From: Linnemannia hyalina
Lineage: Eukaryota; Mortierellomycota; Mortierellomycetes; Mortierellales; Mortierellaceae
Direction of reading: 5' to 3'
NCBI GenBank assembly: GCA_019671135.1
Contig: JAHRHY010000003.1
Coordinates: forward strand, 62,001-126,000
DNA: 64,000 nucleotides
Below, piece after piece: positions 1 through 11,251 of this stretch (the stretch's first letter is position 1; each line of letters begins with the position of its first letter). The notes beneath the pieces are model-generated. The model was not told the origin of the DNA, made no database searches, and saw nothing but the letters and a program-made list of their open reading frames with translations. Both the position numbers and the translations under genes were made by a program.

Positions 1-1102
1 GAGAAAAAGGAAATGAGGAAAGAGAGATCGAGAAATAGAGCGAAGAATAGAGGAGAGAGAGAGAGCGAGGCCTAAGAGAGAAAGAACAGTCAAAGAATAC
101 GAACAGAGCGAGAGAGAGGGAGTGAGGGAAAGTGAGAACCTGTTACCAATAGAACGAGAAAAAAAACTCAGAAGTAAGGTGTCGCTCTCTTTAAATAGGC
201 CAACGCTTCATGGGCATATCCCTCTCCAAGCAACTATCCACCAGTCACATTACCCGGGTTTGCACAAAGGGGAAAGAGCTCCCTTCTATTTTGCTATTGG
301 CTCCTTTCGATACGAGAGCCAAAAGTCGACTTGTCCAGTCAGTTTCTTGGAAGAGTTCCGTAGAAGAAATATACCCTAATCTTCCCTCTCTCAAACTTTA
401 AACAACTTTTGCTCAAGACCTCAAGTCCGTAATGACGAGAACTCTTCACATCCTCTCATCCTCTCTTCTTGCATTCTTCTGACTTCGATTTTAACATTGC
501 ATCACGAACAAAACGCCCACATGTTGTCGTCAGTTTTTCTTGGTATCGAAGCCTTTGACGCCTATGCATCTTCCTTCGGGTGTTTTTCCGCTGACATCCA
601 AAACACGCTTGATACCAATTAAGTAGAAAGCGTGCAAATATGTTTGTGAGAGTAAAATGACCGGAACGACTTTCCGGGTCGTCTACAGTACAGTTTTTAT
701 TTTTTATTTTTCAAGGTTAACTTTTGTCATCCGGCGGAGTGGGGCTCATGTGGCGTGAAAGAAGTACTGTAATGGAAGAGAAGTGAGAGGTGGCGCATAC
801 ACACACAAAACATATGCAAAAAAAAAACAGGCGTCTCTATTGCCGTTTCGCCTTCGAAAAAAATACATGTCTTTTACTCTTACTGTTGGGTGTCTATGCG
901 ACCCATAGGTTGTATCTGAGAACAAACAAACAAACAAAACACAAGCACGAGAAAATGGGGAAAGGCGATATTGGTGGAAAGATAAGTTTCTAATGGAAGG
1001 TGTGGAAGGCGAGGTGGTCGTGAACATGCAAGGGGATGAGGGGCGGGAATCCAATAGTCCAATTATTTATGTTTCCCATATGGCAGTCAGTCAGTCTGTT
1101 GA
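1..1102. other. No gene seen; purine-rich and simple-sequence DNA
   Basis: The first 170 bases are strongly purine-rich on the plus strand. A (CAAA)-type run sits near 1107-1140. Short ORFs here have no recognisable domain or codon bias, so I see no gene. Confidence 0.5.
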
Positions 1103-1541
1103 TCAAAAGACCAACAAACAAACAACAAACAAACAAACAGTTTTGCAGTCATTTCCACCATGACTCGCACCCATAACCTTAGGGTATTTTCTCATATCGT
1201 AAGTCTGGATCGTAAGGTCGACAAGGCGGAGCCGGACACCGATCATGAACAAGGCAGGAAGGAGCATCAGGACGGCGCATCGTTTGCCCCGGATGGAGTA
1301 GAGGTAGCCGGGGAGGAGGAGGAGGACCGGGGAGATAATCGCATAATCGTCACATGTGTACTCGTACTGGTAACCGTAGTCGCTCTCGATTACGCCTTGC
1401 TCGTACATCTCTCTAATTGTTCGGCCCTCATCTTATTTACTTGGGGATGAACCAAGCGTGGAAAGTGATGACGATAATGAGGTTCACTAAGGTGGCGAAG
1501 GCCATCCAGAGTCGCAGACCGTAAATTGCGGGAGTCATCAT
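1103..1541 (-). pseudogene. Broken member of the MARVEL-like Q-rich membrane family
   Basis: Reading from the ATG at 1541 or 1538, the first 33 or so codons give a hydrophobic TM1 with the family pattern (LRLWMAFATLVNL). An in-frame TAA follows near 1440. The next frame (1408 to 1103) encodes a TM2-like stretch (DDYAIISPVLLLL), then YSIRGKR, which matches the TM2-TM3 loop of the gene at 7.6 kb (YSFRGKR), and a TM3-like segment. No TM4 or glutamine-rich tail follows. The 28-nt gap between the frames is too short for an intron, so I read this as a frame-broken, 3'-truncated copy. The family assignment rests on the shared motifs; the loss of function is inferred. Confidence 0.55.
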
Positions 1542-1584
1542 TGTCTCTGTTTTTTGAAGAAGTGTGTGGGGAAATATGGAGGAC

Positions 1585-1586
<2 letters not shown>

Positions 1587-1614
<28 letters not shown>
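1587..1614. repeat. (GA)n microsatellite
   Basis: About 14 uninterrupted AG units, followed directly by a few GAT units, just upstream (minus sense) of the broken membrane gene. Confidence 0.9.
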
Positions 1615-1619
<5 letters not shown>

Positions 1620-2409
1620 GATGAATTTGCACGTTGCACTCCTTTAGCAAACAGCTAAGATTGGTAGCCAATCGCCTCTTCACTAGGGCGGGTAAAAGGA
1701 GAAACCACCGTGCGGTGATGTTTTCTTCGCCACCTGCTCTGCCGCTTCCCACCTTCAAAAAAATACTAAAGTCGACTTATCCACTAGCGTTTCCAGTAGC
1801 AGAGGGAAGGTTCTGAGAAGAATATTATGCGCACTTTCCTCTTCCACCTGCACACACAGCTAAACTTTAAATCGCCATAGCTCTAGGAGTGCAGTGAGGA
1901 GAGTCATTGGCACCTATATCTTCTACTTTGCTGTTGAGATGCAACGTGCCTTCGCTGAGGTTAATGGAGATGCTTGTTGATCTGAGTTTTCCTGATTAAC
2001 AATGTTTACCTTTTCATTCAAGAGAGTAGTATGTGGGGAAAGATGGAATGAGAGAGTTTTGACCTCGAAAGTGAAGTGATGAAGGAGGAAGGAATCTGGG
2101 ATGAAGGAAGAAGCAAGAGTAAAGATGCGCACATCGTTCATCACCCAAATAAAAAAGAGACGGGTTACAATTGTAGTAGGCTTGCTAAGCTCGCGCGCGC
2201 TCACAGCATACTGGCAAGATCCCTCTGGTTCGGGCTACCCTCACATGATTGAGGTGGTTGACCAGGCGATCGTTGCGCGTTCAGTTGACATAGATTGTTG
2301 GCTTAATAGACGCTAGTTTCGCTCAACGACACTCACGCTGAAATGATGGTTGGAACGAGCGTCTCTGAAAGTGGCAAAGAACACCAGAACCACCGTGTTT
2401 CCCATTTCT
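1615..2409. other. No gene seen
   Basis: Only short ORFs without recognisable domains lie between the GA repeat and the LINE remnant. Confidence 0.45.
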
Positions 2410-3650
2410 TCATGCACAGTATCTACATTGTTCTATTGTGGTGAGTTTTTTTCTTTTTTTTTTGGGAGAGTGTTGGTGTAGAAAAAGAACGGTGTTGGCT
2501 GTTGAAATAACAATGAGGCAAAAAGCCAACAGCTGTGGGATAGTGATGTTGAATTGGGGTTTAATATTGTACGTTGGAGGTTGGAAAGACAAGACCTTAT
2601 CAAGGTCATCATCAGACCAAAGTATTTTGGATGTGTATTGCTTGAGGATTGTTTGCCATGCAATGTATTTAGGAGCGCACTGAAAGATGTGATGCGCCTT
2701 GTCCTCGCATCGCTCACGACATCCAGCCATGTTACAATGAGGTTCCTGCTTCCAGATCTTATGACGTAGAGTCCCACAGGGGAGCCAATCCCTTTTAAAC
2801 CTCCACCACATGGTCCTGGCCCGGTGTGGTATCTTTGCGCTCCAGAATTGGCGCCATTGTTTCGAGGTTCCCGTCTCTGGCAGGGTTGATGAGTTTGGGT
2901 CTGGTGGTGTGTCCTGCCTCAGAAAGGCTCGGTGTTTGTTCGTAGCTGATTCCAGTGTAATGGGATTACTGTCGTTCGGGATCAAGACAGAGGAGGGGAT
3001 GCATTGTGCCAGTGTATCGTTCTGTGTGATCTTGGGTGGGTTCGAGAGCGCTTGTTGCATACTGTGACGCATCCGACGACGTTCTTGGTAAGCTTGGATC
3101 CCTAGTTCCACCTGGGCAAGGCGGAGCTTAGGGGAAAGGTGCTGACCAGTTGGAGTAGCCCATTGTTGTCTGCAGAAAACTGGGAAATCTCTTCCACTCG
3201 GAGTCTGAGGGCCTTGATGGTGGTGTCTGTCGTTCCAAACCACCACTCGATCGGTGAGAAGGCAAGTGTTATGGAGTCAGGCAGGGAGTCAACAAGGGCC
3301 AGTGCTTTGAGGGAAGGAAGGAAGGACGCCGCGGAACACCCATCGTTGCAGGCCGGGGAATCCTGCCAAAAGAGATCTGTACTGTCCATCCAACGGTGTT
3401 AGGAGGAAGGCAAGGCGGTGAGAAGTTTTGATTCTCCGTTGGATGATATCAAGGATGACGTCCTTTACCCCAAGAGACGTTATTTGCGAGAGCATTGCGG
3501 ATATGCATGACGCTCATGGAAGCCTTGAACTTGTGATGAACCATATCGGCGCATGAGTGCAAAGAAAGCCGCAATGTGAGATTGTAGGTAAGAGAAAGCG
3601 ATTGAGGATTAAACGGACAAGAAAAGAACACTTTGTCAGTGGGTGGACGA
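2410..3650 (-). mobile_element. LINE (non-LTR) retrotransposon 3' fragment with zf-RVT domain
   Basis: The open frame 3246 to 2410 ends in the zinc-binding domain typical of the C terminus of LINE reverse transcriptases. It shows IPHRARTMWWRFKRDWLPC, then CNMAGCRERCEDKAHHIFQC, with the Cys/His spacing and the trailing W-Q expected of zf-RVT. Further upstream in minus sense, to about 3650, other frames give RT-thumb-like pieces (MVHHKFKASMSVMHIRNAL; LGVKDVILDIIQRR), so the frame is broken at least once. No palm domain or apurinic endonuclease is present, so this is a 5'-truncated, decayed copy. The assignment to LINE is solid; the clade is not resolved. Confidence 0.75.
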
Positions 3651-3750
3651 ACCCTCGTATTGTTTCAGCAACTAGGCTGCATGGGACCAATGTCTGCATT
3701 TCCAGGTCGAACACCAAACTCTTGCAAACAGCAAATTGTTACGTGTCCTC

Positions 3751-4010
3751 CTGGATCTCATGCACCAACACCCAGATTCCATGTCAATGGTAAACACGAC
3801 GCTATGCAAGACGGAGTTTAACTGCATGGTCTCATCCAGGGTGGCTGACATTAAGACGACGTTCCCGTAACTCTATTTCCAGATCGAATCTCCTTCCATT
3901 AAGGGTTGGGGCTATCCTTCTGGATCTCATGGACCAACGCCCAGATTCCATGTCAGAGTGAACCACATGGTCTCATCCAAGATGGCTGTTGCAGCAACGT
4001 CAGAAAGGGA
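3751..4010. repeat. Imperfect direct repeat, spacing about 169 bp
   Basis: The string CTGGATCTCATGNACCAACNC, followed by CCAGATTCCATGTCA, begins near 3751 and again near 3920. Both copies are followed by a related CATGGTCTCATCCA segment. It is an ancient tandem duplication between the LINE remnant and the Harbinger element. No coding function is seen. Confidence 0.7.
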
Positions 4011-4189
4011 ACAATCTTCAATCTTTACTTATCTTGCAAATGTAGAAGAAACAGTGAGGGGGAGAGAGAGAAAGGTTGTGTGAGAATGTGCGGGGGAAGA
4101 GGGAGAGAGAGAGTGTAACGCCACCCGCCCCTTAACTTGATGACGCTAAGTAGTGGTTTTTTTTTCCGCCATTCTCACACGACAGGCAT

Positions 4190-5237
4190 GTCCTTCGTAG
4201 CCCACTCTGTCGGCAAGCGCAACGCGTTCACTTACGAGTCGACGATACTCGACGAAGGATCAACTTCTCTCAACAGCAATTCAACTACGCTCATCAACGA
4301 ACCCAATGTACCCATCAGCAACAGTACTACATCCTTCAAGCAGCCTTAAGCCCTGGTGATCAGTTCCCCGGCCACCTTACCTCATCGTCTCCTTCTACCG
4401 CCTCCTTGGCCAATATTTCTAGCGTCAAGATGCACCCCCGCTCAAATGTGTCCACGCTCATTCAGCAGTCGCGTCCCGTATACATAATGCCATCTCCTGC
4501 CCCAACTCATGCCACTCTTTCCTCGCCTCCGCGCACAAGTCGAAACGTCCCTGCCGACGACAACAGCGATAACAACCACGACGACTACAACCAACAGATC
4601 ATCAAGACATTTGGCTACAACCCCAACGACATCAACAGCATTATTGACTTCGTCGACAAAAACATTGATCGCAGTCTCCTCAACGACGACAGCAGCAAGA
4701 AAAAGAGGCAAAGGCAAAAGAGCTATACGGGGATTTCAATCCAACTCCTTCTGGTTCAAGGCGGGTGTAGACGAGATTATCGACTGGTACAGCGACCAGG
4801 AGAACTATAGCAAGCTGCAGGTCGTAAGCCCGGCGCATGGCCATAAGAAAATCGATCTCCACAATAAGTTGGTTGCTACTCTTGGACGCCTGGGTATTAA
4901 GTGGGGTACAAGACAAATCAAGGATAAACTATACCACATCGATATGGCGTTTCGCAAAGCCGCGGGGCTTTGGCGAGTTGGACTGACAGGCAGAAACAAC
5001 AAATCAGCCAAGGCCGAGCAGCTTCTGGTCTGTCCGTACTTCGATAAACTCAGCCGAGTCCTATCCACGAGTGCTGCGGAGAACCCTCCTCCCTTTCGAG
5101 TATCGGGCCGCCGAGGACAGGATATTATCCAGGACGACGATGTTCATGTGGTCGGCGAGGACGACGAGGAGGTTATTGAGAACCATTTCGCCGTTGTTGA
5201 GGATGAGTTGGAAGAAAACATTGGTGGTCGTGCGTGA
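4190..5237 (+). pseudogene. PIF/Harbinger accessory Myb/SANT-like DNA-binding protein, frame-broken
   Basis: Two overlapping plus frames together form one protein. The first, to about 4720, is a Ser/Thr/Asn-rich leader ending in a basic DDSSKKKRQRQK stretch. The second runs to 5237 and carries a Trp-containing helical module (FWFKAGVDEIIDWYSDQ, then RLGIKWGTRQIKDKLYH) followed by an acidic C terminus. In Harbinger elements such a Myb/SANT-like protein is the partner of the transposase. Here it faces a DDE ORF only 38 bp away, which supports the call. The change of frame near 4720 has no splice signals, so a 1-nt indel is the simplest explanation. The start is not fixed; open frame extends upstream of the ATG at 4406. 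Confidence 0.65.
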
Positions 5238-5275
5238 GGGTTCGCCATATTCCAGTTGGCCTCAGCGTCAGCTGT

Positions 5276-6160
5276 TTACCCTCCATCTGGATGCTCGAGG
5301 CAAATATTGTGCAGAATCATGCACGGAACGATCCATTTTGAGACCTTGGAGACCTCCTTTCTACTGTTGATCTTGACAGGAAGGCACTGTAGAGACTGCC
5401 ACTTGAGTTTCAACCACCCAAAAGCGTGCTCGACCTTGACTCGCGCCGATCCATGGGAGACGTTAAATTGACGCTCATCCTGAGGGGACGTCATTCCCCT
5501 TGAAGCGTGTGATAACAATCTCGAGCAAGGAGTAGCCTGCATCTCATCCTCCGCAAAAAAAAAATCGGCACTGTAGCGGTAGAGCCTGATGCCTTTGTAC
5601 GCGGGAGAGACATTCAAAGAACCGACGTAACCGGTGGACACATACAGGAAGCGGCCTCGATGATCGCAAACAGCAGTACAGCCCATCGCGTAGACGCGCT
5701 TGCGGGTGTTCCAGGAAATGGTGTCATATACCGGAGCTGACTCGAACGAGAAATAGACACCGTCCACCACTCCCATGCAATTGGGGAAGTTCTTAGCATA
5801 CTTGAACCACGTCTTTATCTCGCATTTTCTTTTGGAGAAACATAACGGGTTGATAAAGTATTAATAAAGATTTTGAAGAATGAACAAAGCTCGATACCTT
5901 CCAACTCCTTACATACCGTTCATAGTCGGGCCAGACAATAAACCGCTCCTCCATTCTCTCGATCGCCTCAATCCATCAACGGGGTAAACAAGTCGACTGA
6001 CCTTTGTCCAGCACCCATCGTGAACGCAGTTTTGTACGTTGAAATTCCCTTTGATCCCAGACGGTAGAGTGCCACAGTGAGCTGGACCCGGACTGGAGCT
6101 TGGGTGCGCAGCGAGTTTGCGCTCTAAAATACGGGGTGGTCCTGGATAAGATCTGAGAGA
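5276..6160 (-). pseudogene. PIF/Harbinger DDE transposase (DDE_Tnp_4 type), decayed
   Basis: The frame 5776 to 5276 shows a first catalytic-Asp motif (CMGVVDGVYFSF), a GYVGSLN motif where the second Asp is expected but Val is found, and a final VEHAFGWLKLKWQSLQ motif with the catalytic Glu. It ends in KWIVPCMILHNICLE, a typical Harbinger ending. Upstream, around 6150-5950, a helix-turn-helix-like N terminus is readable (APVRVQLTVALYRLGSKG) but has in-frame stops near 6125 and 5980. A possible short intron lies near 5930-5830. The missing second Asp and the stops argue for an inactive copy. Convergent with the Myb-like ORF. Confidence 0.75.
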
Positions 6161-7629
6161 ATCTGGAACTGAATCGGCGTAATTTTTATGACCCTCTCAA
6201 ACGCGACGGCGTCATACCCTGGCAGGATCTCGTCCCTCAACCGCGGAAGAGGGCAGACGGGGTACGAGGACGAAGGTAGCGCCTGGCATGTAGCTCTTGG
6301 AGCCTGTCGAACCAGAAGATTGGAATGGTCGGCGGGATAATATGACCAGCTTCAAGGAGGGTCTTCCAGTGTTCAAGGGCCACGAAAAAAACATGGCCCC
6401 AACAGTGCTGATGACGCTCTGGCGCTCAGATGGTTAGTGCTTAGAAAAATGAGGCATGGTATCGGTGGAAGGGGTGAGGGGAAAGAAGTGGAGTCAGAGG
6501 CATAATTTCATTCCCTCCTTGATGAGGTTCACCCAATCGGGTCAAGGTCGACGATCGCGTGTTCACAGGGCTGGAGAACAAAGGAGGTTAAACAAGCAGT
6601 GAAAATGGCAATCCTGATAAATGCACAGAGACCTCTGTTCCTTGGTTAAGATCCCCTCGTGCATTGACTCTCCCTTTTTGTTTGGTGGCAAAAGGTTACT
6701 TCATTCGATCTGCACTGCTAGTCTGCTGGTGCTGGTTGAGAAGGCAAAGAAGGGATGATGATGCATACTGATAACCGCTGGGCGAAGCCATCGAAGCTAG
6801 CTGATCAAACCTCCGTTGAGACTGACCGTGACTTTCGCATTGGTGCTGTAAGCCAGGTCTCTACAAAGCTGATATTTCGACGGTTGAGGATCATCTCAAT
6901 CTCAATCAACGCAAAACAACCCAACCCACCAGACCAATTATTGTGGAAAGAGCTGACTGTCGAAGGATCAAGGAATGAGAAAAAGGAAAGGGAATGAGAA
7001 AGGAGAAAGAAGAAAGGAGAAGAGGCGAAAAGGGTGGGTGTGCGAAGTATATATGAACAAGGAGCTATGAAGGACGAAATAAAATAAAAAAGAGAGAAAG
7101 GTTCGAAAGGACAGCGTTCTGTTCCTCCAAATTATCTAAGAAAAAAAGGGGCAAGGACAAGAGCGTGTGGCAGTGAGCCAACACTGATTCTCTTCACTTG
7201 GAAGAAAAGGCGCAACCTTAAATCAGAGCAGAGGGACAAAGGAAGGGAAGGGTCTGTCCTGAAAGAAAAGAAAAAAGAGAGGGTTCTGAAGGTGTGTCTA
7301 CAATTCATCTACGGAGGGTCTTTTTCTCTCTCAGTAAAAAACAAAACAGAAAAAAAGTGCGATTGCTCGATGAAAAGCAAGTTCCCCATCGTTCGATGAT
7401 GATTGATCGTCATTCCACCAAGGCAGAGGAGAGGGGGAGAACACGCACGTTTCTCCATCCAAGCGCGAATGCCAACACTGTTCCATTTTTCGACTGTCGG
7501 CTCTTTATTTATAAAAATTAGAGTTAAAGGGGGAGACGCCGCTTTTTTTTCTGCGTGTTATGTATGGTATAAGTGGGGGAGAGAGAGGGGCCGAGGAGGG
7601 AAGGACGAAAAAGGGAGCGAGGGGTGTTG
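6161..7629. other. No gene seen; gap upstream of the membrane-protein cluster
   Basis: About 1.5 kb. The part from 6960 to 7620 is purine-rich. Only short, domain-less ORFs are visible. The right end of the Harbinger element probably lies in the first few hundred bases, but I could not identify terminal repeats. Confidence 0.4.
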
Positions 7630-8550
7630 TTATGCCGAAGTGGAAGGTTGTGAAGAAGCCGCAGCAGGGGAGTAGTGTTGAGTTCCAGGAGTAGAAGTGG
7701 TTGCTCCTGGTGATGGTTGGGGGCTAGGTTGTGGTTGTTGCTGTTGCTGCAGGGGCGCGGGTTGGGCAAAGCTCTGGAACTGTTGTTGCTGCCCAGTGTA
7801 CAGATAAGGTTGCGCCGCTACCCCTGGTGTTCCTGCTGTTGGGTTGAGGTTGTTGGATTCATTAGTGGGAAGGGGACCGATTATGTTGGAATGTTGTTGC
7901 TGTTGCTGTTGTTGTTGCAATGGTGCTGGCTGTTGGTAGTAGTAGTTCTGTTGAGGCTGGAGAAGGGGCTGAGGTGCGACGAGTCCCGGTTGCTGAGCAT
8001 AGAGGATTTGGGGTTGCTGATGGGCCGGACTGACGATCATGACTTGCGCATTGTTGTTGTATCCCAGCGACCCATAGAGACTGTTCTTGGGCTGGAGGGG
8101 TCCCCAGGCATAAGCCATCCCAATCTCAATCAGCGAGAAGAGACCCGTGACAGCGCAACCAAAGTAAACGACCCAGCGAAGGACGCACTCGAGTTCTCCG
8201 CACTGAAAGGAACTCCTGCTCGATGACGAGGTTCCGGAGTAACGGGTGAGCTCTCGGTTGATGGCGTCGAAGGCGATACCCATGAGGGTGAGGCAGGGGA
8301 TGAGCATCCAAAAGACCCGCATATGTTTTTCCTGGACTCGTTTGCCGCGGAAGCTGTAGACGTAGGAGACAAAGAGGATGGCGGAGAAGATGATAATTGC
8401 CCAGTCCTTGACGGTCATCCATGGTGGTTCTGTGTAGTTGAACGAATTGTGGTAGGTGCGGTAGGCGTAACAGCCGGTGATGGTGCCGATGTTGATGAAG
8501 GAGAGGAGGACGAGCCATATCCTCATTCCCCGTAGTTCGCTGTTTCCCAT
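7630..8550 (-). CDS. Four-TM MARVEL-like membrane protein with Q-rich tail (copy A, 306 aa)
   Basis: Single-exon gene starting MGNSELRGMRIW. Hydrophobic segments fall at about residues 9-30, 49-68, 78-96 and 127-150. A conserved loop (YSFRGKR) lies between TM2 and TM3, and a paired-Cys loop (CGELEC) precedes TM4. TM4 ends in the family motif AYAWGPL. The cytosol-side tail, from about residue 175, is Gln/Pro/Tyr-rich with runs of up to 8 Gln. The topology resembles MARVEL-type four-helix membrane proteins, but I recognise no named orthologue, so the role is unknown. The start is the first Met before TM1. An upstream in-frame extension to 8670 is likely 5' UTR and contains a possible splice donor. 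Confidence 0.8.
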   Translation of the reverse strand: MGNSELRGMRIWLVLLSFINIGTITGCYAYRTYHNSFNYTEPPWMTVKDWAIIIFSAILFVSYVYSFRGKRVQEKHMRVFWMLIPCLTLMGIAFDAINRELTRYSGTSSSSRSSFQCGELECVLRWVVYFGCAVTGLFSLIEIGMAYAWGPLQPKNSLYGSLGYNNNAQVMIVSPAHQQPQILYAQQPGLVAPQPLLQPQQNYYYQQPAPLQQQQQQQQHSNIIGPLPTNESNNLNPTAGTPGVAAQPYLYTGQQQQFQSFAQPAPLQQQQQPQPSPQPSPGATTSTPGTQHYSPAAASSQPSTSA

Positions 8551-9819
8551 TATTTGGTTATAGTTGTTGATGTGAAGAGAGAGGCTGGGGCTGTAGTGAA
8601 AGGAAAGAATCAAAAATGAAAAGGAAGACTTACGGGGGGTTTTTATATGGTTTTCATTTGTGACTTTCACCCCAGAGGGGATCTAATTATTGCTTTTCTT
8701 AAAAGAATAGTTACCTTATGCCGTGCGACTTTTACCTCGTCTTGTGGTGACTTGGTATACGTGATGCATAGCCGAGGGTGCCGGGATCGAAGGGGAGACT
8801 GAGCACAAGGGAGAGTTCAAACGTGAGGTGGTCCAGCGAGAATGATAAAGGTTCGCGATCGACCGTTATAGAATTATACCTTGTTGACTACGTGGTCGCG
8901 CTTGATGGTTAAAAGTCAAACTTGCGAACGTGTAACAGCCTTGCTTTGGCGATCGATCTTCATTCCGGCTTTACATTCTACTTAGAATCCGTCATGGATA
9001 TGGACTTGATTGAAGTTGCCTTACAGGCGAGGTATTCGTTTAAACTGATCTAAAAGACAAAGAAAAAGGGGGAGGGTACAGTAGGTATGAGATCGACCCC
9101 AACGTGAACCCGAATGTTAATTGGTCAAGTAAATCTATCAATGGCGAAAAATCGCGGATCCATTATAAAAAACGCGTACCTGGTGATTTAGGGTTCTAGC
9201 GGCCATGGTTTCCATCATACTCTTTCACGACCAGAACGTGCGCGATTGGCACTCCGGACTCGTACTAAAGAAACGACGATATTCCCTTTTATTGGTTATT
9301 ACTGTTGTTTATTAGCCGGTGGCTGTGTTCGTTTATGTGAATGGTGAAGAAGGGATGTACTGAATCCATATTTGTTGTAGAGATGACAGACCGCAAGTGT
9401 GACTTCGAGTGTTCTTTTTGTCAGGATGGTAAACTGATGAGCTGCTTTTGTTATTGTATTGTTGCCATTTGTTGGTCATGAAAAGAACAAAGAGAGGCGT
9501 TGGCGCTTGCTATGTTGTTTTTTTGTGGCAGAGAGGGTTGCAGGTAGTGCTTAGAAATCATGACCCCATTTGGAAAGCATCGTAAGAAAGCATGACCATA
9601 CATATGCATTGAGAAAAATCATTTCCTTCCTTGTTCCTTCGACTCCACACGAGAACTGATAATCAATCTCCTTTGCACTTTGAGATTGGGAAGACAAAAT
9701 AAAACAATACACAACAAATAACAAAACAAAAGAAACAGTGGACAATGACCACCAGTGTTGTATTAACTCTCCTCTTGCAAGGTAAAACCATACCACGCTC
9801 CTGGGAAGGGAGAACCCAC
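8551..9819. other. Intergenic, no gene seen
   Basis: Spacer between family copies A and B. It holds the A promoter and the B 3' region. The longest ORF (9823 to 9551, minus) has no family motif. Confidence 0.45.
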
Positions 9820-10977
9820 TCATAGATGATCTGTCACCACAGTTGGTCTTGGCACCTGAGGGTCAAACTCCTCCTCCTTCTCCTCCTCCTTCTCCTCCTC
9901 CTCCTCCTCCTCCTGTAGTTGCGGCGGTTGTTGTTGTTGTGATGGTGGACGCGGCTGCTGTGGTTGTGGTTGTACATGCACTTGTCTTGGCGGCATAGGA
10001 GGTGGATATCCCATGAAGGCATCTAAAGGTGGTTGCATGTCGAGCTGTCGGCGTACGAAAGGGGCTCCTGCGCCTACCGATGGGATGTTATAAAACATGA
10101 ACGGTTGTGGGGCTCGTAAGGGTAGTGGGGCATGTGAATAGTTGTCGCGAAGTGGTGCTCGATGGTCAAACACTTCTTCTGGTAATGCGTGTAACAGTTG
10201 CTGAAGAGGTTGTGGTCCAGGAGCGGCCGTAGGATACATGCTGCTGGCATGGATTGGTGTATTCTGTTTGGGGGGCAACAGCAAGAAGGGTTGGTCCGAA
10301 GTCGAGATCTGTTGATTGCCACCACCACCGCCATGCGGATCCTGTAGCTGCTGCTGGTCTTGTTTGGTCATCGGGATCTCTGGAGGTCGAATATAGTCTA
10401 CATTGACGCCCTCGGCGTACCCGACATTCGGTATATACGATTGGTGGTAGCCCTTGGGCAGCATAGGTCCCTTCCTGAAGGTGGCGTAAATCTCCAGAAT
10501 GGCGAAGAATCCCGTGATAATGCTGAAGAAGTAACTGAACTCGACGACGCCACAATACATCCGTTCCAGTCCACTGAGGTAGGCGCAGTCGAAGGGTGTA
10601 GGTGGACCATCGGTCATAGGATAATCGAGACCCAGGACTAGGTGGATGTACTGGATCCCAACAAACAATACTAACACCGTAGGGATCAGCAGCAAAAGCG
10701 CGCGGAGGCTCTTGTGAAGTCGAGTGGTGATAACCTTGTAGGCATATATGTAGGCGAGAAAGAGTACTGAGGAGGAGACGATCAGAGTCCAGTCCTGCCA
10801 GAGAAAGAATTTGTTGTTTTTGAAAGTCGGTCCTTTGCCGATGTAGTTGTAGATGCGGTAGTTGCGAAAATTACTCCAGTATTTCCCTTCGGCATAGTGG
10901 ATGGTCATAAAGACCAGGTTGGTGAATGTAAGGATGATCATCCAACAACGTAGGGCACGAAGGCCCGTCGATGCCAT
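9820..10977 (-). CDS. Four-TM MARVEL-like membrane protein with P/Q-rich, poly-Glu tail (copy B, 385 aa)
   Basis: Single exon, starting MASTGLRALRCWM. TM segments lie near residues 10-30, 60-82, 90-115 and 145-166. TM2 carries FLWQDWTLIVSSSVLFLAY and TM3 follows HKSLRALLLLIPTVL; both are nearly shared with copy C next door. The tail has one PEEVFDHRAPL unit, a His/Pro/Gln-rich stretch, and an acidic run of Glu with a few Lys coded by CTCCTC-type DNA at about 9868-9916. B and C form a subfamily distinct from A and E/F. Function unknown; a surface or eisosome-like membrane scaffold would be a guess. Confidence 0.8.
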   Translation of the reverse strand: MASTGLRALRCWMIILTFTNLVFMTIHYAEGKYWSNFRNYRIYNYIGKGPTFKNNKFFLWQDWTLIVSSSVLFLAYIYAYKVITTRLHKSLRALLLLIPTVLVLFVGIQYIHLVLGLDYPMTDGPPTPFDCAYLSGLERMYCGVVEFSYFFSIITGFFAILEIYATFRKGPMLPKGYHQSYIPNVGYAEGVNVDYIRPPEIPMTKQDQQQLQDPHGGGGGNQQISTSDQPFLLLPPKQNTPIHASSMYPTAAPGPQPLQQLLHALPEEVFDHRAPLRDNYSHAPLPLRAPQPFMFYNIPSVGAGAPFVRRQLDMQPPLDAFMGYPPPMPPRQVHVQPQPQQPRPPSQQQQPPQLQEEEEEEEKEEEKEEEFDPQVPRPTVVTDHL

Positions 10978-11251
10978 TTACTGAAGAAGAAAGAGTTGAA
11001 AGAGGAGGATGTAAGAGGATGGGTGATGCGGTGTGAAAGAAGAGGAAAAGAAAGATTACTTGCAAAAGAAATGAATGGAAAGAAAAATGATGACCGAGAT
11101 GAGTACAAAGGCGACAACAGAGGGGAACTTGCATGAGGAAACAAACGGGTGCTTTCTTTTGTCCAAATTTGGACATCCACAACGAACAACAGGGCGCATA
11201 CAGGAAAGTCGACAACCAACCATGTTGTGAAGAGGGAGGGAAAGGGTACAC

